From Zoogloea sp. 1C4 (GTDB lineage Bacteria; Pseudomonadota; Gammaproteobacteria; Burkholderiales; Rhodocyclaceae): a DNA stretch of 64,000 nt. Shown here piece by piece: positions 1-11,159 of the stretch; within the stretch, counting starts at the first letter, position 1; every line of letters starts with the position of its first letter. Location: positions 62,001 to 126,000 of the forward strand of contig NZ_SSXU01000009.1 of the NCBI RefSeq assembly GCF_009469605.1, read 5' to 3'. The notes beneath the pieces are model-generated. The model was not told the origin of the DNA. It made no database searches and was given only the letters and a program-made list of their open reading frames with translations. A program made the translations under genes and the position numbers.

Positions 1-16
1 CAGGTCGCCGCCGCCC

Positions 17-3430
<3,414 letters not shown>

Positions 3431-3437
3431 CGCCGCT

Positions 3438-4565
3438 TCAGCGCATGCCGATCTTCGCGCCGGTGAACAAATCGCCGGCACCGCGCGGCGCGCTGCGCCA
3501 GTATTGACGCGGGGCATTCACCTTCGCGCCGAGCCTGGCGGCGGCGTGCCACGGCCAGTGGGGGTCGTACATCATCACCCGGGCCACGCCGACCAGATCG
3601 GCCTGACCCTTCGCGACGATCTCCTCGGCCTGTTCGGCTTCGGTGACGAGGCCCACCGCGATGGTGGGCATGCCGGTTGCGGCGCGGATGCGCTCGGCAA
3701 ACGGCACCTGGAAGCCCGGCGCCACTGCGAACTTCTGTAGCGGCGACAGCCCGCCGGTGGACACGTGGATGAAGTCGCAGCCGCGGGCCTTGAGGGCCTG
3801 GGCGAAGGACACGCTCTGCTCCAGATCCCAGCCGCCCTCGACCCAGTCGGTGGCGGAGATGCGCATGCCCACCGGGCGGTCGGCCGGGAAGGCCGCGCGC
3901 ACCGCGTCGAACACCTCGAGGGGGAAGCGCATGCGGTTTTCGAGGCTGCCGCCGTAGGCGTCGTCGCGGATGTTGCTGAGGGGCGACAGGAACTCGTGGA
4001 GCAGATAGCCGTGGGCGCCGTGCAGCTCGACGCAGTCGATGCCGATGCGCGCGGCGCGGCGGGCGGCGGCCACGAAGGCGTCGCGGATGCGCACGAGGCC
4101 GGCGGCGTCGAGGGCCGTGGGGGCGGGCTCGGCATCCGAATAGGCCACTGCCGACGGGGCCACGCAGGGCCAGCCGCCGTCTTCGACCGACAGCAGCTGG
4201 CCGCCGGCCCAGGGCACCGCGCTGGAGGCCTTGCGGCCGGCGTGGGCGAGCTGGATCGCCAGCGGCATCGACGAATGGTGGCGCACGCTGTCGAGCACCT
4301 GGCCCAGGGCGGCGGCGTTGGCGTCGGACCACAGGCCCAGGCAGTCGTGGGTGATGCGGCCTTCCGGCGACACGGCGGTGGCCTCGATGATCAGCATGCC
4401 GGCACCCGAGAGGGCCAGGCTGCCCAGGTGGATCAGGTGCCAGTCGGTGGCGTTGCCGTCGCCGTCGGCCGAGTACTGGCACATGGGCGCGATGACGATG
4501 CGGTTGGGCAGGCTGAGCTTGCCGAGGGAAAAGGGTGTGAACAGGGTGCTGGAGGAGTCAGGCAT
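3438..4565 (-). CDS. Old Yellow Enzyme family NADH:flavin oxidoreductase (YqjM/XenA-like)
   Basis: FMN-dependent ene-reductase of 375 aa, predicted to reduce activated C=C bonds or xenobiotics with NAD(P)H in the cytoplasm. The N-terminus carries PNRIVIAPMCQYSA, with the Cys typical of the YqjM/XenA subgroup. It is followed by QLAHAGRK and ELHGAHGYLLHEFLSPLSN, the substrate/FMN-binding strands of the TIM barrel. Near the C-terminus GQADLVGVARVMM matches the phosphate-binding segment. Length is as expected for the family. It is convergent with the hybrid kinase at 17-3430, leaving only 7 bp between stops, so the two are not co-transcribed. Confidence 0.92.
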   Translation of the reverse strand: MPDSSSTLFTPFSLGKLSLPNRIVIAPMCQYSADGDGNATDWHLIHLGSLALSGAGMLIIEATAVSPEGRITHDCLGLWSDANAAALGQVLDSVRHHSSMPLAIQLAHAGRKASSAVPWAGGQLLSVEDGGWPCVAPSAVAYSDAEPAPTALDAAGLVRIRDAFVAAARRAARIGIDCVELHGAHGYLLHEFLSPLSNIRDDAYGGSLENRMRFPLEVFDAVRAAFPADRPVGMRISATDWVEGGWDLEQSVSFAQALKARGCDFIHVSTGGLSPLQKFAVAPGFQVPFAERIRAATGMPTIAVGLVTEAEQAEEIVAKGQADLVGVARVMMYDPHWPWHAAARLGAKVNAPRQYWRSAPRGAGDLFTGAKIGMR

Positions 4566-4782
4566 CGGAAGCGGCTCCGGATGGGCAAAGACCGGATGAT
4601 CCCAGAAAAGGATGACAGCGGCCCATCCGGGTAAACCGGCGCCGCCCCACGGCCCGGCGCTTGCAGACAGGATATTTTTGGCGGGCTATCAAGTCGTGTG
4701 GACGGGCTTCCGTAATGACCGGATGTGACGAAGCCTGTGCCCGGAGAGAGCCGGTGCGCGCAAGACCTCGGGAGACGACAAG

Positions 4783-6504
4783 ATGCTGGCGACCCCAGAA
4801 CGACAGAAGCCCTCGGTGGAGCCGGGGGCGCCCACCATCCTGGTGGTGGACGATTCCCGGATCAACCTGAAAGGCGTCAGCCGGATGCTGGAGGGGCACT
4901 TCAACGTGCTCACCGCCGAATCCGGCCCGGTGGCGCTCGGCATTGCCGCCGCCGATCCGCGCCCGGACCTGATCCTGCTCGACGTGATGATGCCGGAGAT
5001 GGACGGCTACGAGGTCATCCAGCGCCTGCGCGCCAGCCCGGTGACCCGCGACATCCCGGTGATCTTCGTGACCGCCCGGGTCAATGACGAGGACGAGCAG
5101 CACGGCCTGTCGCTGGGCGCCGCCGACTACATCACCAAGCCCCTGCGCGCCGCGATCCTGCTGGCACGGGTGAAGAGCCACCTCAAGCTCAAGCAGGCCC
5201 AGGACGAGCTGCGCACCCAGAACGAGACCCTCGAATCCCGGGTCATGGAGCGCACCGAGACCCTCGGGGCGATCCTCGACAGCGCCGACCAGCTCATCGC
5301 GATGATCACCCCCGATGGTGCGCTGATGGCGATCAACCGCATCGGCGCCGAGTTCTTCGGCTCGACGCCCGCCCGGCTGTCGGGGCAGAACCTCTTCGAC
5401 CTGCTGCCGCCCGAGTTCGGCATCCGCCTGGCCGACCAGATCGCCGAGGTGCTCGCCACCGGCCACAGCTCCGAGATCGACGCCGCCAACCGGGGGCGCA
5501 TCTTCCACGTCACCGTCTATCCGGTGCCCGGCAACCCGCCGCGGGTGGTGGTCTACGCCAACGACGTGACCGACAAGGTGGCCGCCGAGATCGAGCTGCG
5601 CCGTGAGCGCGAGCAGCTCGCCCAGTCCCTGGCCCACCAGCGCGAGCTCAACCGCAAGCTCGAAGACGCCCAGAACCAGCTCCTGCAGTCCGAGAAGATG
5701 GCCTCGCTGGGCCAGCTCGCCGCCGGCGTCGCCCACGAGCTGAACAACCCGATCGGCTTCGTGCGCTCCAACGTGACCACCCTCGAAGGCTACCTCACGG
5801 GCATCTTCGAGATCCTCCGGGCCTACGACGACAAGGCCGCCGCCGCGCTGCCCGCTCCCGACGCCGCCGAGCTGGCAGCCCTCAAGAAGCAGAAGGATTT
5901 CGACTTCGTGCACGAGGACATCTTCCAGCTCCTCAGCGAATCCAAGGACGGCCTCACCCGGGTGCAGGACATCGTCCAGAACCTCAAGGATTTCTCCCGC
6001 GTCGGCGGCGCCGGCTGGGGCTGGGCCGACCTGCACGCCTGCATCGACTCGACCCTCAACATCATCTGGAACGAGATCAAGTACAAGTGCACCGTGGTCA
6101 AGAACTACGACCCGGCGCTGCCCCAGGTGTATTGCATCGCCTCGCAGCTCAACCAGGTGTTCATGAACCTGCTGGTCAACGCCGCCCACGCCATCCCCGA
6201 GAAGGGCGAGATCGTCATCACCACCGAGCACGACGCCACCGGCACCGTGCGCATCCACGTGAGCGACAACGGGGTGGGCATCCCCGAAGAGAACTTCGCC
6301 CATCTCTTCGAGCCCTTCTTCACCACCAAGCCCATCGGCAAGGGCACCGGGCTCGGCCTGTCCATCGCCTACGGCATCATCGGCAAGCACCACGGCACCA
6401 TCGACGTGGCCAGCACGGTGGGCAAGGGGACGACCTTCACCGTCACCCTGCCGGTCGAGAACACCGACGACGCGGCGGCTGCCGCGGACGACGCTGCCAA
6501 CTGA
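4783..6504 (+). CDS. Response regulator-histidine kinase hybrid with PAS domain
   Basis: Soluble 573-aa signalling protein with the receiver domain at the N-terminus. Phospho-acceptor Asp67 lies in [13 protein letters not shown] and the conserved Lys is in YITKPL. A coiled coil and a PAS domain (about 155-265) follow. The HisKA segment has His318 in [12 protein letters not shown], and the HATPase domain has [16 protein letters not shown] and [11 protein letters not shown]. The REC-PAS-HK layout suggests it works downstream of another kinase, possibly the hybrid kinase at the window start, or in a second-messenger-like relay; that link is inference. No transmembrane helix is seen. A strong terminator follows 19 bp after the stop codon. 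Confidence 0.92.
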   Translation: MLATPERQKPSVEPGAPTILVVDDSRINLKGVSRMLEGHFNVLTAESGPVALGIAAADPRPDLILLDVMMPEMDGYEVIQRLRASPVTRDIPVIFVTARVNDEDEQHGLSLGAADYITKPLRAAILLARVKSHLKLKQAQDELRTQNETLESRVMERTETLGAILDSADQLIAMITPDGALMAINRIGAEFFGSTPARLSGQNLFDLLPPEFGIRLADQIAEVLATGHSSEIDAANRGRIFHVTVYPVPGNPPRVVVYANDVTDKVAAEIELRREREQLAQSLAHQRELNRKLEDAQNQLLQSEKMASLGQLAAGVAHELNNPIGFVRSNVTTLEGYLTGIFEILRAYDDKAAAALPAPDAAELAALKKQKDFDFVHEDIFQLLSESKDGLTRVQDIVQNLKDFSRVGGAGWGWADLHACIDSTLNIIWNEIKYKCTVVKNYDPALPQVYCIASQLNQVFMNLLVNAAHAIPEKGEIVITTEHDATGTVRIHVSDNGVGIPEENFAHLFEPFFTTKPIGKGTGLGLSIAYGIIGKHHGTIDVASTVGKGTTFTVTLPVENTDDAAAAADDAAN

Positions 6505-6523
6505 GCGCTCCCGCGCCAGCAAC

Positions 6524-6551
6524 GACAAAGCCGCCCGCGGGCGGCTTTGTC
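6524..6551 (+). terminator. Rho-independent terminator after the REC-PAS kinase
   Basis: A perfect 13-bp inverted repeat (GACAAAGCCGCCC and its complement) around a 2-base GC loop. The T-rich end of the stem is part of the hairpin and the sequence continues ACTTTC. It is the obvious end of the upstream transcript. Confidence 0.75.
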
Positions 6552-6672
6552 ACTTTCGGGCATCTTGTGGTTGCACCCTGTTGCTCGGACCGAAGTCCGA
6601 TCCACGGGGTGCCTGGCCCGGGGCACCAGTGGTGCGCATGGGTCGGCCGGATGCACCATGCTGGTGCGCGCC

Positions 6673-6849
6673 TCAGCGGAAGCGGTGGTCCTCGCCCGGG
6701 TGCTCGAAGCCGTAGCCATCCCGCCGGCAGGCCGCCATGCCCATGGTCGAAAGCCGCGCGGAACGGCTCTCCTGGGTCGTATCGGCCAGCCAGGCCAGGA
6801 TTGCCCGCAGCGCGGTGCCCAACTGGAAGTGAAAGTGCAGGGTGTTCAT
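6673..6849 (-). CDS. Small hypothetical protein (58 aa)
   Basis: I do not recognise this small protein. It begins MNTLHFHFQLG, contains a Trp-containing amphipathic stretch, and is rich in Arg/His at the C-terminus. The start at 6849 is chosen because GGACGGAGA lies about 8 bases upstream; a longer frame exists but has no ribosome binding site. It sits alone between a convergent terminator and a FliL-like gene. Function unknown; it could also be a short DUF1127-like Arg-rich protein, but the match is too weak to assert. Confidence 0.5.
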   Translation of the reverse strand: MNTLHFHFQLGTALRAILAWLADTTQESRSARLSTMGMAACRRDGYGFEHPGEDHRFR

Positions 6850-6973
6850 GTCGGTGTCTCCGTCCTGTTTTCTGTTCTTTGACATAGCAAAGGCCATGCC
6901 GGTGTTACGGTATTACCGAACAAGACTTGAGTGTGTGATGAATTCAACAGGCATGCGCGTTTGCCGGCCGCAC

Positions 6974-7435
6974 CTACTGGATGATGAAATTCGTGAACAG
7001 CGTGGTCTTCACCGGGCCGATGGCGGGCTGGCGATGGCCGCGCTTGTCGGTGTAGGCCGGGTTGCCGACGATGCCATTGATCGCGTCGCGGATCTCCTCG
7101 GCCAGGTCGCCGCGGGCCTTGGTCGTCTTCAGCTCGGCGCCGCTGTGGCCGGCCAGCAGCATCAGGATGTCGTTGCGCACCTGGGGCATGTAGGCGTTGA
7201 TCGCCGCCGCGCCCTTCGGGTCGTCCAGACGCAGGGTGATCGCCAGCTGCACAAAGCGGCTCGAACCGTCGGCGTCCGCGGCCAGGTTGGTGGTGATCGT
7301 CTCGAGGGTGACGAGGTCGGCGCCGCCCCCGCCACCGTGATCGTTGGCGAGCAGCGGCTGGGCAAGGCCCAGCCCGGCGATGAGGAGAAGCGGCGCACAG
7401 GCGGCGCGAAGGGGCTTGAACATGGCAGGGGCCAT
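6974..7435 (-). CDS. FliL-family (flagellar basal body-associated) secreted protein
   Basis: About 150 aa, with a probable Sec signal peptide (MFKPLRAACAPLLLIAGLGL, cut near ANDHGG). A C-terminal domain resembles FliL: an FVQLAITLRL strand, a region ending in LLAG, then AEEIRDAINGIV and the terminal VKTTLFTNFIIQ. FliL normally sits at the stator-basal body interface as an inner-membrane protein. Here a cleavable signal replaces the usual anchor and no flagellar genes are nearby, so this looks like an orphan periplasmic relative. Three starts are possible (GTG at 7489, ATG at 7435, ATG at 7423); the two ATGs both keep the signal peptide. Confidence 0.72.
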   Translation of the reverse strand: MAPAMFKPLRAACAPLLLIAGLGLAQPLLANDHGGGGGADLVTLETITTNLAADADGSSRFVQLAITLRLDDPKGAAAINAYMPQVRNDILMLLAGHSGAELKTTKARGDLAEEIRDAINGIVGNPAYTDKRGHRQPAIGPVKTTLFTNFIIQ

Positions 7436-7537
7436 CGGATGATTGATCGGGCAGGCCACCCGTCGTGGCAGGACGTGCGCGGGTGACACACGCTCTTCGG
7501 CATTTCTTGCCGGAACTTGACTTCCGCGCAGGGCGCC

Positions 7538-8458
7538 TCAGCCCGGTGCGCGGTAGACCAGCACCTTCAGCGCCCGCTCCGGGGCCACGTCGGCAAAGGC
7601 CGGCGGGTTGGCGAGGCGCTCCACAAACTGCATCGCCGGCGCGTTATCGGCCATCAGCCCGTGGAGGAAATCCGCCCCCAGCTTGGGCGAGTTGAGGCAC
7701 AGCAGCGCCTGTCCGCCGGGCTCCAGCAGGTCGGGCAGGCGGCGCACCAGCCGGGCGTAATCCTTCTCGGCCACGAAGCTGCCCTTCTGGTAGCTGGGCG
7801 GGTCGAGGACCACCAGATCGTAGGGCCCGCTGCGCTTGATCTTGCCCCACGAGGCGAAGATGTCGTGGGGCATGAAGCTCGCCCCCGCGCCCAGCCCGTT
7901 TAGCTGGTGGTTCTTCTGGCCGATGGAGAGCGCGCCGCCGGCCATGTCCACATTCACCACCTGCCCGGCGCCCGCCTGCAGCGCCACCACCGAGAACGCG
8001 CAGCTGTAGGCGAACAGGTTGAGCACCCGCTGCCCCGGCCGCGCCGCCATCTGCGCCCGCACCCAGCGCCGGCCCTCGGCCATGTCGAGGAAGAAGCCGT
8101 GGTTGAGCCCGCGCAGCAGATGCACCCGGAAGCGCGCCCCGTCCTCGCTGACCACATGGGGCTCGGGCACGCTGCCGGCCATCAGCCGCGTCTCGGCGCG
8201 GGCCTCGAAGCGGTACTGATACACCCAGTTGAGCGGCTCGCCCGGCGCGACCTGCGCCCAACGGGCTTCCAGCGCCGCGCCGATGGCAGCCAGCTCGTCA
8301 TCGGTGGCCGGCTCGAAGCTGGTGAGGAGCAGCACCGGCGGATAGGCGTCCAGCGTCCATTGCTCGCAGCCCGGATGAAGCCCGCCACGGCCGTGGAAGA
8401 TACGCCCGGCGTCGGTGGGCGGCGTGAGGGCGGCGATGGCGTCGAGGAGCGGCTGCAT
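7538..8458 (-). CDS. Class I SAM-dependent methyltransferase, RlmI/RlmK-like
   Basis: Predicted RNA (cytosine-5 or guanine) methyltransferase of 306 aa. The SAM-binding fold shows VLNLFAYSCAFSVVALQAGA (motif I) and NVDMAGGALSIGQ. The catalytic DPPSYQKGSF motif is typical of the RlmI/RlmK/Trm5-like group, and LCLNSPKLG lies on the late strand. The N-terminal PUA domain of RlmI is absent, so it is a short version acting on an unidentified RNA. The start at 8458 is the first ATG that gives a plausible N-terminus (MQPLLDAIAAL); the frame extends much further upstream, but only as antisense of the next gene. Confidence 0.85.
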   Translation of the reverse strand: MQPLLDAIAALTPPTDAGRIFHGRGGLHPGCEQWTLDAYPPVLLLTSFEPATDDELAAIGAALEARWAQVAPGEPLNWVYQYRFEARAETRLMAGSVPEPHVVSEDGARFRVHLLRGLNHGFFLDMAEGRRWVRAQMAARPGQRVLNLFAYSCAFSVVALQAGAGQVVNVDMAGGALSIGQKNHQLNGLGAGASFMPHDIFASWGKIKRSGPYDLVVLDPPSYQKGSFVAEKDYARLVRRLPDLLEPGGQALLCLNSPKLGADFLHGLMADNAPAMQFVERLANPPAFADVAPERALKVLVYRAPG

Positions 8459-8581
8459 GGGCGGGCGAAGGGCTGGCGGGACGGGCCCGGATTGTCCCGG
8501 AAAACTGTTGGGCAGGCGAGGCTTCGGGCGTACGCGGCCTGCGCGGGGATCGACGATGCCCGGCTGGCCGGCGCCGCCCGC

Positions 8582-9004
8582 ATGGGCAAGCTCGACGGGA
8601 ACGGCGTCGTCCGCAAGAGCGGCAAGCTCGTCTCGCTCTGCGCCGACAAGCCGAAGGAGCCCTTCGGTCGCTTCGTTTATCGCTACGGCAAGCCGGGTGA
8701 GGTGGAGATCGAGCACGTCGCCAGCGCCGCAGAGAGGGCCGCCCTCACCAGCCGTGCCACCGGCCCGCGGATGGGCGAGGACATCTTCGCCTTCCAGCGC
8801 GGCCCCTTCACCTATTACGTGGTCGAGGCCACCGGCATGGCCCAGGGCATCTCGGTGATGGTCTTCAAGTCCGGCAAGCGGATCGCCGACCTGTTCTCCG
8901 GCAACGATGCCGGTACCGATTTCCGGTCCGACATGCTGGAGGTGAACTTCCAGCGCCCGGCCTCGCCGGTGTTCGAGAAGAAGGCGCCGAAGGACGCGTT
9001 CTGA
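8582..9004 (+). CDS. Conserved hypothetical protein, probably missing its N-terminus
   Basis: The last 140 codons read like a genuine protein: GKLVSLCADKPKEPFGRFVYRYGKPGEVEIEH, then RGPFTYYVVEATG and ending KKAPKDAF. I do not recognise the family. Proteins with this strand pattern normally begin with a signal peptide and a Cys-containing segment. Upstream the frame stays open (YAACAGIDDA) but lacks a start codon, a ribosome binding site or a hydrophobic leader. The ATG at 8582 is therefore only the first available start; a frameshift or degraded 5' end in 8460-8580 is likely. Confidence 0.5.
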   Translation: MGKLDGNGVVRKSGKLVSLCADKPKEPFGRFVYRYGKPGEVEIEHVASAAERAALTSRATGPRMGEDIFAFQRGPFTYYVVEATGMAQGISVMVFKSGKRIADLFSGNDAGTDFRSDMLEVNFQRPASPVFEKKAPKDAF

Positions 9005-9015
9005 GAGTCGGCAGG

Positions 9016-9053
9016 TCGGGCGGATGCCCCACGTCACGTCGGGCAAATTACCC
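9016..9053 (+). promoter_or_regulatory. Tandem GTCGGGC...GCCC/ACCC dyads upstream of the two-component operon
   Basis: GTCGGGCAAATTACCC at 9038-9053 is a near-palindrome. A related GTCGGGCGGATGCCC lies about 23 bp (two helical turns) upstream. The first motif recurs, differing at one base, at 13888-13903 upstream of the PQQ dehydrogenase operon. The pairing of sites suggests binding by the LuxR-type regulator encoded at 10506-11135, with autoregulation here. The site lies 50 bp before the kinase start codon. Confidence 0.5.
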
Positions 9054-9102
9054 TGCGGTTTTGCGGCATCCTGTGGGTCCACCGAAGTTGACACCCCTCG
9101 CC

Positions 9103-10509
9103 ATGCTTGCCGCTCCCCGCCTGCGCCCGCTCGACCTCAAGCGCCATCTCTTCGTCCGGGTCAGCCTGTTTGCGCTGATCGTGCTGCTGCTGGGCGCGGT
9201 GGTCACGCTGCTGGAGGCCCGCTACCGGGTGCGCGGCGACATTCAGCGCACCGGCGTGGCGATCCGCCAGCTCATCACCGAAGAGATCAACCGCAACTAC
9301 TCGGCCTACGACGCGACCCTCGCCGAGCTCAACCTGGATCTTTCCGCCCTCAAGGCGATGGGGCAGGTGATCGATTTCTGCATAGAGATGAGCGATTTTC
9401 ATACCCACGCCACCTATCGCCAGTGCTTTGCCGAGGCGGTTAGCCTGCCGGCGCCGGTGGAGGCGTTCATGCGCCGCGTGGTGGGAAACGACGCGGAGTT
9501 TCGCGGCAGCATCGGGCAGTACCCGGGCATCACCGGCGGGCAGCTGGTGGTCACGCCCAACTACGGCCGCGAGGTGCTGGAGCTGGCCCTGAAGATGGCC
9601 AATCTGGTGGCGGTGAGCACGATGATCCTGCTCTTCAGCTTCTTCGTGTATCGGCCGGTGCGCAACGCGCTGGCGCCGTCCGAGGCGATCCTCGGCACCC
9701 TTGGGCGGATGGAGCGGGGCGACCTGAAGGCGCGTATGCCCGGCTTCGCGCTGATCGAGCTCAACCGCATCGCCGAGGGCTTCAATCATCTGGCCGACCG
9801 CCTCGCCCGCACCATCCACAGCCAGCAGCGCCTGGCCCACCGGCTGCTGTCGGTGCGCGAGGAGGAGCGCCAGCACCTGGCGCGGGAGCTGCACGACGAG
9901 TTCGGCCAGTATCTCGCGTCCCTCAACGCCGAGGCCGCCTTCGCCCGCGAACTCGCCGACGAGGGCGTGCCGGCCCTGCGCCCGTGTGCCGACTCCATCG
10001 TCAGGACAGTCGGGCACATGATGGAAACCCTGCAGCAGATCCTCCACCGCCTGCGCCCCACGGGGCTGGAGGAGTTCGGGCTGCTGCCCAGCCTCCGGCA
10101 GCTGATCGCCGGCTGGAACCAGCGCAGCCGCGACATTCGCTTCACGCTGCAGGCCGACGAGGGGCTCGATGACCTGCCCGACAACATCAATGTGAGCGTT
10201 TACCGGATCATCCAGGAGAGCCTCACCAATGCCGTTCGCCACGGCCAGCCAGGCCGGGTTGAGGTGACGCTGCGGCGCGAGGCAACCGGGCTGCTGCTCG
10301 AAATCCGCGACGACGGGCTCGGCTATGGCGGCGAGGACACCCGCCCCGCCGGCAAGCCCGGCGGCTTTGGCCGGCTGGGCATGGAGGAGCGGGTGCTGGC
10401 GCTGGGCGGCACCCTGCGCATCGAGCCCGCGCCCGAGCGCGGTACGCGGGTAAGCGTGCAGCTACCCGTCGCCAGTGCCGACGACGCCACCACCAAGGAG
10501 ACCCCGTGA
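9103..10509 (+). CDS. Sensor histidine kinase, HisKA_3 (NarX/UhpB) type
   Basis: Membrane kinase of 468 aa. An N-terminal transmembrane helix (FVRVSLFALIVLLLGAVVTL) and a second near residues 165-185 (MANLVAVSTMILLFSFFVY) enclose a short periplasmic sensor domain. HAMP-like linker, HisKA_3 box (RELHDEFGQYLASLNAEA) and HATPase (YRIIQESLTNAVRHG, DDGLGY, GRLGMEERV) follow in order. It shares a GTGA overlap with the LuxR-type response regulator, so they form a translationally coupled pair. The ATG at 9103 is preferred over upstream codons because the transmembrane helix follows directly. The neighbouring PQQ alcohol dehydrogenase operon is the likely target (inference). Confidence 0.9.
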   Translation: MLAAPRLRPLDLKRHLFVRVSLFALIVLLLGAVVTLLEARYRVRGDIQRTGVAIRQLITEEINRNYSAYDATLAELNLDLSALKAMGQVIDFCIEMSDFHTHATYRQCFAEAVSLPAPVEAFMRRVVGNDAEFRGSIGQYPGITGGQLVVTPNYGREVLELALKMANLVAVSTMILLFSFFVYRPVRNALAPSEAILGTLGRMERGDLKARMPGFALIELNRIAEGFNHLADRLARTIHSQQRLAHRLLSVREEERQHLARELHDEFGQYLASLNAEAAFARELADEGVPALRPCADSIVRTVGHMMETLQQILHRLRPTGLEEFGLLPSLRQLIAGWNQRSRDIRFTLQADEGLDDLPDNINVSVYRIIQESLTNAVRHGQPGRVEVTLRREATGLLLEIRDDGLGYGGEDTRPAGKPGGFGRLGMEERVLALGGTLRIEPAPERGTRVSVQLPVASADDATTKETP

Positions 10510-11135
10510 TCCGCATCCTGCTCGTCGACGACCACGCGGTGGTCCGCGAAGGCTACCGCCGTCTGCTGGAGCGCCGGGCCGACCTGCGCGTCGAGGCCGA
10601 GGCCGGCTCTGCCGAAGAGGCCCTGCAGATCCTGCGCGAAGGCCAGCCCGACCTCACCATCCTCGACCTGTCGCTGCCCGGCATGGGCGGCATCGAGCTC
10701 ACCCGGCGCATCCTCCAGCGCCAGCCGGAGGCCTGCATCCTGGTGTTCAGCATGCACCGCGACCCGCTCTTCGCGGCCCAGGCGATCCGCGCCGGGGCGC
10801 TGGGCTACGTGACCAAGAGCAGCAGCCCGGATGTGCTGATCCAGGCGGTGTACAAGGTGGCCCGCCGCGAGAAGGTGCTGAGCCCCGACATCGCGCCGGA
10901 GATGGCGCTGACCCTGCTGGAAGGCGCCGGCAACCCGGCCGACGAGCTCAACCCGCGGGAGTTCGAGATCCTGCGCCTGCTGCTGGATGGGCTGGGCACC
11001 GAGGAGATCGGCAACATCCTCAACATCAGCCCGAAGACGGTGCAGAACGTGCACTACCAGATCAAGACCAAGCTGGGCGTGCGCACCGACATCGAGCTCG
11101 CCCGGCTGGCCATGAAGCTCAAGCTGATCGGCTGA
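10506..11135 (+). CDS. LuxR/NarL-type response regulator
   Basis: A 209-aa regulator with an N-terminal receiver (LLVDDHAVVREGY; phospho-acceptor Asp54 in LTILDLSLPGMGG; Lys in YVTKSSSP). The C-terminal LuxR helix-turn-helix reads LNPREFEILRLLLDG, then TEEIGNILNISPKTVQNVH. It starts with GTG overlapping the kinase stop codon (GTGA), indicating translational coupling. Regulators of this family (AgmR/ExaE, PedR) control PQQ alcohol dehydrogenases in other proteobacteria. Its convergent neighbour is such a dehydrogenase, and the two promoters share a dyad, which supports but does not prove the link. Confidence 0.92.
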   Translation: MIRILLVDDHAVVREGYRRLLERRADLRVEAEAGSAEEALQILREGQPDLTILDLSLPGMGGIELTRRILQRQPEACILVFSMHRDPLFAAQAIRAGALGYVTKSSSPDVLIQAVYKVARREKVLSPDIAPEMALTLLEGAGNPADELNPREFEILRLLLDGLGTEEIGNILNISPKTVQNVHYQIKTKLGVRTDIELARLAMKLKLIG

Positions 11136-11159
11136 GGCCCGGGGCCGGGCCTCGCCGCG

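Noticed and set aside
4558-6528. A 656-codon minus-strand frame over the REC-PAS kinase
   Set aside because: The plus-strand kinase has all motifs in order; the antisense frame is Gly/Val/His-rich without domains.
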